A stretch of 64,000 nucleotides of DNA from Coprinopsis marcescibilis (lineage: Eukaryota; Basidiomycota; Agaricomycetes; Agaricales; Psathyrellaceae), in contig ML210184.1 in the NCBI GenBank assembly GCA_004369085.1, forward strand, positions 151,704 through 215,703. The letters are read 5' to 3'. The notes under the pieces were generated by a model. That model was not told the DNA's origin. It worked only from the letters and a program-made list of their open reading frames with translations, and did no database searches. How positions within the stretch are numbered: position 1 is the stretch's first letter; the number at the start of each line of letters is the position of its first letter. A program made the translations under genes and the position numbers. Below are positions 35,403 to 47,022 of this stretch, piece after piece.

Positions 35403-37261
35403 TCAGGTCCATTCGTTCCGGCTGCAGATCCCTCCCACACAAGAGCTGGCCGCCTGGTCTTCAGTGGGCGTTCTGCGGTGCTCTGGGTCATAGTATTGAT
35501 ACATGCCGTAGATTGTGAGGTCTTGCAAGGCGGGGAGGCTGAGTGCGACACCCAGGAGTGAGCCCTGTCCAATTGCAATCAATATCGGAGTGTAGATATT
35601 AGCTTGCGAAAGGTTTTGGCCTACCACAGCTCCACGCAGTCCGATAGATACATCAGGAAGCTCAGCCAACGCTGATTCAATGTCATTTTCAGCATAACCA
35701 GTATAGAACTTGTGGATTCCCATGAAGAATAAAGCGTGAACCAGATCGTTGTAGAGTATGCTTCGCGTCTTATGTCCCACAGCTGCTTGTACACGGATTG
35801 TCGTGCCATTTCTGAAAGGACTCGCTATCGCCAAAGGCGATGCTGATATCCAAGCGAAGCGTAATATCTTGGAGATGGAGGCATGACCTCAAAGGTACAG
35901 CCCATAAACGTTAAACGATCGTCGAACCCCAGTATCTGGTAATACTGACATACTGTCTATCAGGAGGATGTGAAGAACTTGGATGGTGGGGTCGATTATA
36001 GGGATGATATACTGGAAGAATGTGGTCTCGGGGACTACTGTACCCCAGTCGTCGGCACCGACGATGGTGAATTTGCCGCGAGTAGCTTGTAGTGTCGATA
36101 ATGTCTTGAAATGTGATTCTAGAAGCAACAAGCGCTTTAATGATTTTGACCTTGCGAGGTACAAAAAGGAATCCGGGACAATGGTGTCGAGTGTTATTTC
36201 CTTGAGGGTTGCCCGGGAATGTGAAAGGATGGACCATAATGCGGCGAATATTCTTCTGTTGCCTTTGCAGGGCGTAAAAAGAGAGGACGTTATGGCTAGC
36301 GCCTCCAGTTCTGCCCCATTTTGCTCGAGGCCAGCTGCGGTGTTGCAGTCGATAATAAATCCGGACAGAACGAGCTTGTTGAGTTTGAGGACAGTGTTGC
36401 TTACTGCCATTCGGCTGAGAAGGCCCCAAGGCGAAGTCCTGGGAGCTGTCCAATACATGTCGTTGAGAGCTTGAGAGTCCTGAGACAGCGGCTTTGGAAG
36501 CTGATAAGGGAATACGAATACAGTTTCTGATAATCGCGGTCTTTCATGGTGTCTATGACGCCCAGGTCAATGTCGATTTGTTTGGAGTTGGGTAGCATGG
36601 CGTTGAGCGTTCGTTAGGTGAGAAATATGAGATAGAATTGAACCTGTTCGACCGGAGGTCCGACTGGGCAGCTCTACCCTCCTCAAACGGGAAAGTAGCG
36701 AAGGCAGGCAGTCCTTGGACACCATGTAGTAACGTCTCGGTCACCCAGTCCAGTCCAGTTTCTTCGGAAAACCTCAGTCTGGAAAGACTTGATCAACCCG
36801 AGTTGCCGTGGAATTTGGATGGTTAGGCTTACTCTACATCAGAGACACTCTCTAATGCCCTGAGGGATTTGTGGATTAACCAGCGAACTGACAAATAACT
36901 GGAGTTGAAAATCTCGGAAATCTCAATACTACCGATTTCGGTGATTACGAGGGAACGAATATGGTGGATCTTGTGAGCAAAAGGGTTGTGCTGAGGTCGT
37001 AGTTGAATCAATGCGCCGAGGAGAGAAAACAACAAATCTAGGTTATTGGACCTCAAAACCATCTTTGCGAGCGCCCGAGCATCAGTTGCACCCGAAATTG
37101 TTCTGTGGACAAGGCGAAAATTTCTCAAAGATGCGGAATCCAACTAGATGAGATGATGAGAAGGGCACAAAAGGGCACTGAGGTCAACTAACATAGCTGG
37201 CAATCCTGTCGTGGACTGCTGGAGGGCAATTTTGAAGCGTGAACCATTGATGAGAGGACAT
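35403..37261 (-). CDS. F-box protein with LRR-like C-terminal region
   Basis: ATG at 37259-37261 begins MSSHQWFTLQNCPPAV. Exon 1 ends ...DRIASY; a GTTAGT intron joins it to LDSASLRNFRLVHRTISG (from about 37143), which rebuilds an F-box core (CPPAVxDRIASYLDxxSLRNFRLVHR). A GTAAGC intron joins VSDVE to LRFSEETGLDWVTETLLHGV (from about 36767). A third, about 97 bp, links ...DLRSN to HHERPRLSETVF, which continues as MYWTAPRTSPWGLL. A weak-donor intron near 35870-35920 leads into the last exon, ending SRNEWT (TGA at 35403). The remainder is leucine-rich (LNKLVLSGFIIDC, SLKRLLLLESHF, LHILLIDSMSV), LRR-like. An SCF substrate-adaptor role is inferred. Confidence 0.68.
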
Positions 37262-37676
37262 GGTGGGAGTTCATCAAAAGCCCAACGTCGCTCGAAGTTC
37301 ATTATACCTTCGGGTCATTATTTGACAGCCAAAGCTCACTTTTACGTCTCTAGACGAACTCTGATGCATGTTATGCGACTTTTGTGGCGAGGAGCATCGG
37401 ATCGGCGGCTGGATTGATGCGCCAGAATGCGGCGGGCGGCTAAATGAGGGCAGGTGGGCGGGTGATCTGTTGAAGTGACATCATTTATGAGGAGCGGCTC
37501 ATTTGGAAATGAACAAGAATCGAGCACATTCTCAGGCCTATTTAAGAACTTCTGCCTGGTTCTGATCTCCTGATTCTGTCTTCTTCTCTTCACATATCCC
37601 GGCCGTGGATCAGATAACGCTACAAATACAGACCAAGCCACATACCGGTTTATCCCTATCGCCACCAACTACCACC
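37262..37676. other. divergent intergenic region (F-box / GDB1)
   Basis: This is the upstream region of both genes. A pyrimidine-rich tract at about 37555-37595 precedes the GDB1 start, typical of a fungal core promoter. No other gene is seen. Confidence 0.45.
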
Positions 37677-40600
37677 ATGCCTAGCGGGAAGACCAAAAGA
37701 AAGGAACGCGGCCCTGGCAAGATCGATGTAAATAATCTGAAGAGCAAAGGCACTAGGTTGTCGCCAGCATCAACCAATGCTTCAGGGACACCTAGTCCTG
37801 TTACCCCAATCACGCCAAAGACGCCTGCCGAGGAGGGAATCGACTTTTTTGGTGGTGCCGTAAAGCCTGGGGAGGCTCCAATTCGGGTGTATGAGCTGCA
37901 GCTGCAGCCCGATGGTGGACCAGACAAGGACGTTCAGGTGAGACCCGGTTGATGGCCATTCTACATCGCTTGTCGCGAGCACTCATGTCGGCGACTAGTA
38001 CATTCGTCTCCCACCGGCATACACACCCTACATCCTCCGGGTTTCAATCGAAGCTGGAACACCGGCCTCGAAGGACGGCACATTCAAAACTAACTTTCCG
38101 CTAGATGGGAAAACCTTTGGAAGAGCGAGGATTACGGAAAAACGGTGGGCTGGCGTGTTCTTCAGTGCTCACGGCCTCGTTTTAATCATTGGTTTATTGG
38201 TTTAGATTGCCGCAAGACTTCTCAAAGCCAATTCAAATAGATTTACCAATCGCTCAAGCTGGAGCCTACAAGTATTGGATAGAATATGAAGGCACGGATA
38301 AGCAACGCGTCAAGGGCAGGGAAGGGTTTTTTAACATCGACCCTGTTCTCAAATTGAAGGCACGCGCACCCATTCTCGACTCCAACCTCAGGGTATTGTC
38401 TCCAGCTGAAGGCGGCGGAGCGGTGAAACCCGAATACGTCAACCTGCCACAAGACGGCCTATCGGTCCTGACGGTCGTTTCGAAATGGATGGGCACTTTG
38501 CAAGAATGGCCTGCCCATTTCAAAGAAGCAAAGGAACGCGGATATACTATGCTTCACTACCCACCGTTGCAAGAACGAGGCGAGAGCAACAGTCCCTATT
38601 CGATCCGAAATCAAATGAAGTATGACCCCGAGCTGTTCGGGGCCGCAGGGCTGAAGGACGGTGAGACTGGCCAGAAAGAGGTGGACGCGACTCTTGCGTT
38701 GGCCAAGGAAGAGTATGGTCTGCTCAGTCTCATCGACGTTGTGCTCAATCACACCGCAAACGATTCCGCGTGGTTGGTGGAACATCCCGAAGCTGGTGTG
38801 TTCCTTTAAAGTCCGATCGTGAGGTATAACTGACATTGGGTCTGACAGGTTTCAGCCCTGCGAACTCGCCGCATCTCACTCCTGCTCTTGAAATCGATAC
38901 AGCCATTGTCGAGTTCTCAGAATCTCTCGCGTCAAAAGGCCTTCCAACTACGATTACGTCCTACGATGATCTCAACGCCATCGTTGACGCTTTTGAGAAG
39001 AAACTTCGATCCCTCAACCTGTGGCAGTTCTATGTGCTCGATGCGGAGCGCGAGAAGGACTCGATCAAGGCCGCTTTGGTCTCTGGGACCATTACCTCGT
39101 GGGCAGGGCCTCCGGTAGCGAACAAGCCTGTCGAGGAGCTTGCGCATATCGCTAGAGAGAAGGGAATCATCCAGGGATTGAGCCAGTATGCATCGAGATT
39201 CGGAGTTCGTGTCGATCAAGACGTAGCTGCGGGTCTGGTCAAGGCCGCCTTCACCGCATTGGATAGTCCAGATGCACTGGCCGAAGCTTGGAAGAAGGTT
39301 GTCGATGTCATCAATGTGCCTTTGTATGAAGAATGGGAGGCCGATACCCGGACTGCACTGGAAAATATCAAGAATCGCGTTAAATATACCAGATTAGAGG
39401 AGAATGGGCCGAAGATTGGAGAAATCTCGAAGGGGTGAGTGTGTTTTAATGATGTTCCCTCTTATATCGTTGCTGATCACTGGCTTAGGCAACCCCTCGT
39501 CGAGCCGTATTTCACTCGTATCACGCCACCATTGGGAAAGGCCGACCCTCTTGTGTACTCCCTCGCCAACAATGGTTGGATTTGGGGTGCTGACCCTTTG
39601 CAGAACTTTGCTTTGCTGCCGTCCAAAGCTTACCTTCGCCGCGAGGTTATCGTTTGGGGGGACTGCGTCAAGCTGCGCTATGGCAAATCATCGGACGATA
39701 ATCCATGGCTGTGGAGCTACATGACTGGCTACGTCGAATCTCTGGCGAAAACGTTCGACGGCTTCCGCATCGACAATTGCCATTCAACCCCGCTGGAAGT
39801 GGGAACACACATGCTTGACTCTGCGCGAGTTGTCCGACCCAACCTTTACGTGTGCGCCGAGCTGTTTACTGGGAACGAAGAGACAGATTTGGTGTTCGTG
39901 CGGGAACTGGGAATCAACAGTTTGATTCGGGAGAGTTATAACGGATGGGATCCGAAGGAGTACTCGAGGTTGCTGTACCGCTTTGGTCTGGGCAAGCCCA
40001 TTGGGTCGATGGATGGGACATGCATGATTTCGAAGGAGGAGATTCCGAGTCCGACTGGGAAAGGGCCCGCGAGGCAGGCGGTTGTGACCCCTGTCAATGG
40101 GTCATTGCCCCATGCGATGTTGTATGACTTGACGCACGACAACGAGTCTCCTTTGGATAAGCGTTCGGCGGAGGATGCGCTGGCTACTGGTGCTCTTGCT
40201 GCGTTCAGCTTTTGTGCGACCGGGAGTGTGAAAGGGTTCGATGACTTGTATCCCAAGCTGTTGAATTTGGTCACGGAGAAGAGGAAGTATGAATTGAGTG
40301 GGTTGGGTGAGACAAGTGGGATTGCGAATGTGAAGAGGGTCTTGAATGAGTTGCATTTGGAGATGGTTGTTGATGGGTTTGAAGAGGGACATGTGCATCA
40401 GGAGAACGATGTGAGTAGTCTCGCTTATCACTTCTCTCAGCGTGTAGCTGACCAGCTTGTTGGATCTAGTATATCGTATTGCATCGCGTGCATCCCAAAA
40501 CTCTCAAAGGATACCTTTTGGTCGCTCATACCGCCTTCCACAAAGGAAAGAAGGACCGTGGACACAGTGAGTAGATCATTTCTTTTGATATGACATGGTC

Positions 40601-43148
40601 CTGACAAATTCAACAGTCGACCCAATTAAGTTACGCCGGACCCGAGCAAAATACATCCTCGGAGCTAAAGTCGAGATATCGTCCTATGATCCACCAAAGG
40701 ACAAGAACCTTCTCAAAGGTCTTCCATCGAAACTCATCGACATTCCACCCATCGAGATATACAGGAAAAACGACGAATCTGGACCCTATTCCGAACTCGT
40801 TGTTCCGGATGTCTTCCCTCCCGGTAGCGTTATGGTATTCGAGACGCAGATCGAAGATTTCGACGCAGAGCTGGAACAGCTTTGCACGGTTGGCGCGTAT
40901 GAAGCATTGAAAGACGCCAATCTGGTTGATCTGAATGTAATCTTGCATCGTTCGGATGTGGAGGAACGGGACGCTACAGATGGGTTGTATGGAGCTTATG
41001 ATGTGCCTGGGTTGGGCAAATTGGTGTATTGTGGGTTGGAGGGCTGGATGAATGCATTGAGGCATGTCATGCGCTATAGTGACCTGGGTCATCCTGTATG
41101 TGGTCATTTGCGAGATGGTACATGGGCATTTGATTATGTTCATGAGCGGTTGAGCTCGTAAGTCGATCATTATGCATGTCCTTGTGGTAACACTGACGCG
41201 GGTTTAGGCAAGTCAAGGCGTTCCCCAACCTAGCGAAACCCGCCCAGTGGCTGAAGGAGAGATGCGACAGGGTCAAGGCCAAGATTCCGAACTTCATGAG
41301 GCCCAAGTTCTTTGCGTTGATCATCTCGGAAGCGTACAAGGCTGCGAGGCTGGCGGTGGTTGAGCAGTGCTCCGAGTTCGTCGTGTCGGGACATTCGTTC
41401 ATCCAAGACCTGGCGCTGTGCTCAGTGCAAATGCACGGGCTTGTCAAGTCGGCATCGCTTGATCCTGAGGTTGTCACCCCTTCTTTAGCAGCTGGTCTGC
41501 CCCATTTTACAACTGGGTGGGCGAGGTGCTGGGGACGGGATGTTTTCATTTCGTTGAGCGGGTTGTTTTTAACCACCGGCAACTTCGAGGATGCGAGAAA
41601 GCACATTTTGGCGTTTTCGACGACGTTGAAACATGGGTTGATCCCGAATTTGTTGGACTCTGTTCGATCTCCTCGGTGTGTGGTTTCCTGTTGTCTGCAT
41701 CTTGTTGTTCCTTTGTTAATGTATCTTGCAGGTACAACTCTCGCGATTCGCCGTGGTGGATGGTTCAGAACATCCAGGATTATGTGAACCGAGCTCCCGA
41801 TGGGATTTCTATCCTGTCTGAGACTATCAAGCGCAGGTTTCTCAAGGATGACACATGGGTTGCTTGGGATGACCCTAAAGCATATTCGGAAAGTAGTACC
41901 ATCGCGGAGGTCATTCAGGAGATCCTTCAACGTCATGCCGACGGTATCAACTTTAGAGAGCACAACGCAGGACCCAACCTTGATCGTCAGATGAACGAGG
42001 AGGGGTTCAACATCTCTGTCAATGTCGATTGGGAGACCGGATTTGTGCTTGGTGGAAACAAGCACAACTGCGGAACGTGGATGGACAAGATGGGTGAATC
42101 GGAAAGGGCCGGGACGAAGGGCGTCCCTGGATCGCCTCGAGACGGAGCGGATGTGGAAATCATCGGATTGTTGAAGAGTACGTTGAGATGGTTGGATGCA
42201 TTGTCTTCCAAGGGCAAGTTCCCGTCCAAGGGTGTGCAGGCAAAGAGTACGTCGTGTTCATTGTTTCGAAGAACATTTCCTAATTTTTGTTCAGTCAATG
42301 GCGAAGAACGTCTGGTCACCTACAAGGAATGGTCTGATCTCATTCAAAGCTCGTTTGAGAAGTACTTCTATGTACCTCTGGGTACGTTTGTCGCTTTGAT
42401 TGTACGAAAACGAGCATACTGATTTGCTCGGCAGATCCTGCCGAGGACGTGAATTACAAGATCGACCCGAAGCTTGTCAACCGTCGAGGAATCTATAAGG
42501 ATGTCTATGGATCTGGACAAGATCATACTTGGGCTGATTACCAGTTCCGGTGCAACTTCCCCATTGCGATGACCGTCGCTCCGGAGCTGTTTGACGAGAA
42601 GCACGCTCTTGGTGCACTGCAGCTTGCGGATAAGGTCCTTCGTGGTCCCTTGGGTATGAAGACTCTGGACCCTATCGATATGCAGTATCGACCCATCTAC
42701 GACAACCAGAACGATTCCACCGACGCTAGTGTGGCGAAAGGCTTGAATTATCACAATGTACGTGCATTCCGAATGTTGTGGCGGTAATTTGTGCTGATGT
42801 TTGATTGTTGATGATAGGGGCCGGAATGGGGATGGCCCTTGGGATACTTTTTGCGTGCTTATCTGTATTTCGATCTTCGTGTTGGAGAGGGAAAAACTGT
42901 GAGTCAGATCTGACCTGCGTTTCGGGGCCAAATTAACGTACTTTTCCTAGAACCCTACGGAGACTCTGCACAAGTTACATGGGACACTGCTGACACCCCG
43001 ACGCCACATCCGAAAGGACCCATGGAGGGGCCTGCCGGAGCTTACGAACGAAAATGGAACTTACTGCTCAGATTCGTGCCCTACTCAAGCCTGGAGTGCC
43101 AGTACATTGCTAGATTTCTTAGAGGATGTCCATAACTTGTCTCGGTAA
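37677..43148 (+). CDS. GDB1: glycogen debranching enzyme (4-alpha-glucanotransferase / amylo-1,6-glucosidase)
   Basis: The start was chosen at ATG 37677 ([15 protein letters not shown]); the frame is open 24 codons upstream. About ten introns lead to TAA at 43146-43148, giving roughly 1,600 residues, near the family size. Order of parts: the N-terminal domain with [22 protein letters not shown]13-type transferase motifs [31 protein letters not shown] (nucleophile Asp), [15 protein letters not shown] (acid/base Glu) and [14 protein letters not shown] (third Asp); then the GH133 glucosidase domain with [30 protein letters not shown] and [14 protein letters not shown] followed by NVDWETGF. It removes branches of cytosolic glycogen in two steps. 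All key residues looked for are present. Confidence 0.95.
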
Positions 43149-43283
43149 ATAGGGGTGTCTTTGTTTGTTTGAGACGTTGATAGACAACAAATCGTGTAAA
43201 GATTTTGGTCTTGACTCTGACAGAAAATCAGAACTTCAGTTGGCAATTTATATTCTCTCTGACGCTGGTTTTGTCATGCTCTT

Positions 43284-46200
43284 ATGTCGTTTTTCGATCT
43301 ACCCCAGCATAGTTTAGAAGAAGAAAGGAGAAAGTTTCTCGACGGCGAGCTCAAAGATGGCGACGACAACGTTCCCGTGTTTAACTGGGGAGAAGAATCC
43401 TACGACGGCCTAGGTGATGCTCTCCAAGAGGGCGGCGATGACCTCAATGACGAGACCTTTGGCAGCGTTGGCGACGTTGGTAAGGCTGTCTTTGTCATTT
43501 CAAAAGCCCTGGAAGCCAACTCTTCTCGTAAATAGGCAAGGACTTTGACTTTTCGCAGCCAGCAATAACCGGGCTTGAGCATCAGCCGAGACCAGCTCAG
43601 GGACCAGTGAAAGAGAAAGCCCCGGCATTTACAGAGGTGAAGCAACAACAACCGCAACACCAGGCCCAAGGAGTCCCGACATTGAACTGTACGTGGACAG
43701 GTATAAGGTTGATCATCAAAAATAACAGATTTCATAGCGCGTCCTAGCCAACAATCGCTTGAGTCGATATGGGAAGACAAGTCTGCTTTCTCTGTGCTGG
43801 GGAGGGGAAATGGCTCTGCAGCAGGACATCGGACCCAAGAGCAGCAACAGTATCACCCCCAGGGCCACCTTCATCAGCATCATACAAGATCGGGAACTGT
43901 TGCGACTCCTCCGTTGCCTCAATCTGCGACCAAGTTCAGTCCTTTCTCTACCCATGATGTGCCCGCTCTGCATCCACACCAGCACCAGCAGCACATTGGA
44001 GCTGGCATTGGTCAGGCACCGGGTCAGCGTGTTCGGACACTCCAAGAGATCGAGGCGGAAATGCTCGCGGCTGCACAGGCAAGGCGACAGGAGCAAGAGA
44101 AACAGGTCCAGCTTGAACGGCTTCTTCAACAGCAGCAGCAGCAGCAGGAGGAACAAAGGTTAGCGATACTTCGTGAACAGGAAATTCGGCAGCAGCAGCA
44201 GTTACTTCAACAGCAAAAGGAACAACAACATCTTCAGCGTCTCATGCAGCTGCAGCAACAGCAACAGGCGATGCTCCAGCAGTCACAAAGGACACCTCCG
44301 CCACGGATGCTACCCGTTACCTCCCAATCCCCTAGGTTCCTTGAACATCATAGGCAACAACAAGTGGTGCTTCAGCAGCAGCAAGAGAGGCACCAGCAAC
44401 TCTTACTCCAGGAGCGTGAACGACAGCACCAGCGACTGCTTCAGGAGAGGGAACGGGAGCAAAGACAAGTTCAGCAAATGTTGGAGCAGCAGAGGATGGA
44501 AGAGATCGAGAAGCGACTGGCACAGAACCTCTTGTTGGAACGCAGGGGAAGCCCTTCGTGGCCTTTGCAGGAGCACCCTCAGTTCGTTAACGAACACGCT
44601 GCACATCGCTCATTCAACACTCCATCTCCTGCCCACCACATTCTCCAGCAGCAGCATGGGCAATACCTCCCCGGTGCTCAGGATGTCCTTCCTGCTCAAC
44701 AGCAGTCACTCCAACTCCAGCAGCGCTTGCTAGCAGAAATGGCGCAGAGCGAGTACGCAAGAGACATTCATGGAAACCCTGCAAACCAAGAGCAACTGCG
44801 AATGGAAGCAATGCGGAAGATACTGGAGGCTGAAAAGATGGAGGAGAAGAGACGTCGCAAGGCTCAGAAACTTGCATACATGGTGTGTGCACTCAATTTC
44901 ATGTTCAAATTCTGACTGATTAACCCATTATCAGGCTCGGTATAACGATCTTATGACCCAATCTGACAAGGACTTCATCACCCGTATCCAAGTTTCGCAG
45001 CTCGTTACTCAAGATCCTTACGCAGACGACTTTTATGCGCAAGTCTACGGGGCGATCCTGCGATCGCGACTGGGTTTGCAGGCTCTAGATGAGCGCGTAC
45101 TGAAATTCGGATCTGGAGGCGGGGTTGGTTTGGGCCTTGCTCCCAAAGGGGGAGGTCGACGACCTAGTGCGATGCAACGTATGGAACAGCAAGTTGAAAG
45201 GATCGTTCTCAATGCTCGAAAACGGGAGGAAGAGAAAGGATTGCATTGTAGGTCCTTCCTTATCTAACTCCGGCCCGGGCTTAACCGTGATATTCCCTGC
45301 TTAGCGCTCCACAGTCTCCAGGGTGCACTCGGAAGGACTTCTGGCCGTAGCTACAAGGCTGCTCCCCGTCAGTTACTTCAGGTCGACGCCAACTCTCCAA
45401 CGTTGTCGCCTGGCAGTTCCCAGCCACCAAACTCGTCCGGTTTCAACGAAGGCGCGGCACAGGAAGCAGCAAAGTTAGGTCGTGAAGCGTTGGGCGATGC
45501 TGGACACGTACGTTTTGCTAATTTATTCAGCTTGCCGGTCCTCACGATACTTTTTACAGGCTGGGGAAGTCATTAGACAGGATCCACTCACTCACCGCGA
45601 GACGTTGGTGATAGTAGAACGCTTGTATGATCTCGTGTTGCATGTCGAACAGTTGCGCCGTGATCAGCCACATCCTGAAGATGGCCCAGAAGAAACTGAG
45701 CTGTGGTAAGTTTCCTTAGAAACATAATCCTAGTGTTATCCCTCACACCTCCTTAGGAAACAAGAGTATGACAACAGTGTGGACGTTATCTGGAAGGAGA
45801 TGCGCGTCATGGTTTACCTTGAAACAAGGTCTGTGCTTACATTTTACTTTACGGAAGGAATACGCTGACGCATTCTAGTAATCCTCATCCTTTCATCTCG
45901 CTGCTGACTCCAACAAAGGGGAAAAAAGTGTTGCCTCGGCTGACTCGTCACCTGCCAAGCGACAAGATGCTCACCCTGCTTACACTCCTCGTCGCCTGCT
46001 TCGATCAACTTGATGTCATCAAGCGTGCGCCCCTGTTAGACTCGTTGGTTGAGTCCAACGAACGAGCAGATGTCGAACGTCAAACACAGGCCTTCCTCGG
46101 CAGCGTAATGCAGAGCATCCTCCCCGTTGTTTCTGTAGCTGAACTCCGCCTTGTCACTGGACTGCTGTCGCTGTTGCTCCATCGCACAAACATTGTTGCA

Positions 46201-46781
46201 GTTGCTCAAACTAGAGTGAGTTCTTTGGATAATTTAATCGTAGACCTTAGGCTGATTTGTATTGCAGCCTGGTCTTGCACTTCTTACCCTGTTCTTGAGT
46301 CGAGTGGAGGTCATTAAGCAGACTGTGAATGCTGGAACCGAGCTTACAGATATACCAACTGCTGAAGAGAGCGAGGCTTGGTGAGTTTGCATGCTTTATT
46401 TGAATAGACAATTGTACTGACATTCCGGAAAGGCAAATGATGTTTGACCATCTGTTCCAACTTTTGGCGCCTCACTTCATGCTGCTTTTCCCGTCAACCC
46501 GCATTGCCCACACTAACATAACCGGCCAACCACCAGCGATCCCCACTTCCATAGATATCGTCGACCAACCCGTCTGGCAATTCCTCGCCGCACTCGCTCT
46601 GCATGCAGTCACCGAACAGCATCAACTGCTCGTCACTGCCCTCCGCGAAAAGGTGCTTGACAACGTCCTGAGTGTGAACAAGGGATGGGTCTCGGACGAA
46701 GAAGAGCGACAAACTAAACTTGCCAATGTCAACTTGTTCCTACACGCCCTAGGCTTAGACAGTTCTCAGATTGCTCTATGA
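43284..46781 (+). CDS. PAT1: Pat1 mRNA decapping activator
   Basis: ATG at 43284 (MSFFDLPQHSLEEERRKFLD) opens with the short N-terminal Pat1 motif and an acidic stretch. An intron near 43490-43540 leads to GKDFDFSQPAITGLEH. The middle (about 43800-44880) is a low-complexity Gln/Arg/Glu-rich region ending KRRRKAQKLAYM. After an intron comes the conserved block MTQSDKDFITRIQVSQLVTQ then DPYADDFYAQVYGAI. The C-terminal helical repeat domain (VIVERLYDLVLHVEQLR, PRLTRHLPSDKMLTLLTLLV, TVSVAEL-like repeats) ends SSQIAL with TGA at 46779-46781. Pat1 bridges Lsm1-7 and Dcp2/Dhh1 in P-bodies. The Q-rich part may drive condensation. Confidence 0.9.
44097..44760 (+). repeat. CAG/CAA-rich low-complexity tract in PAT1
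   Basis: CAG and CAA codons form many Gln runs of 3-7 residues alternating with Arg/Glu/Leu. The DNA repeat opens long frames on both strands (antisense Leu- and Ala-rich), which are shadows. Confidence 0.7.
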
Positions 46782-47022
46782 TGTACATGAACATGTTACG
46801 GCTGTTTTCCTGTTTTTCTTTTCAACCTTTAACGTTTTTGCCAAGACCTGAGATGAATATTTTGTTCGCTTTCGCCCCGTACTACTACGTACTTACTACA
46901 TCTATATCTTGGGCCAACCTGTTTAACTACTAAGTTTCTCTTTTCCGTCTGCTTTTCTATCGAATACGTCTTTGTGATCCATGGATGTTTTTTATTGTAC
47001 CATAAGTGCATGCTCAGATGCG

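Noticed and set aside
41067..42065. 332-codon minus frame
   Set aside because: It is antisense to the glucosidase domain of the debranching enzyme.
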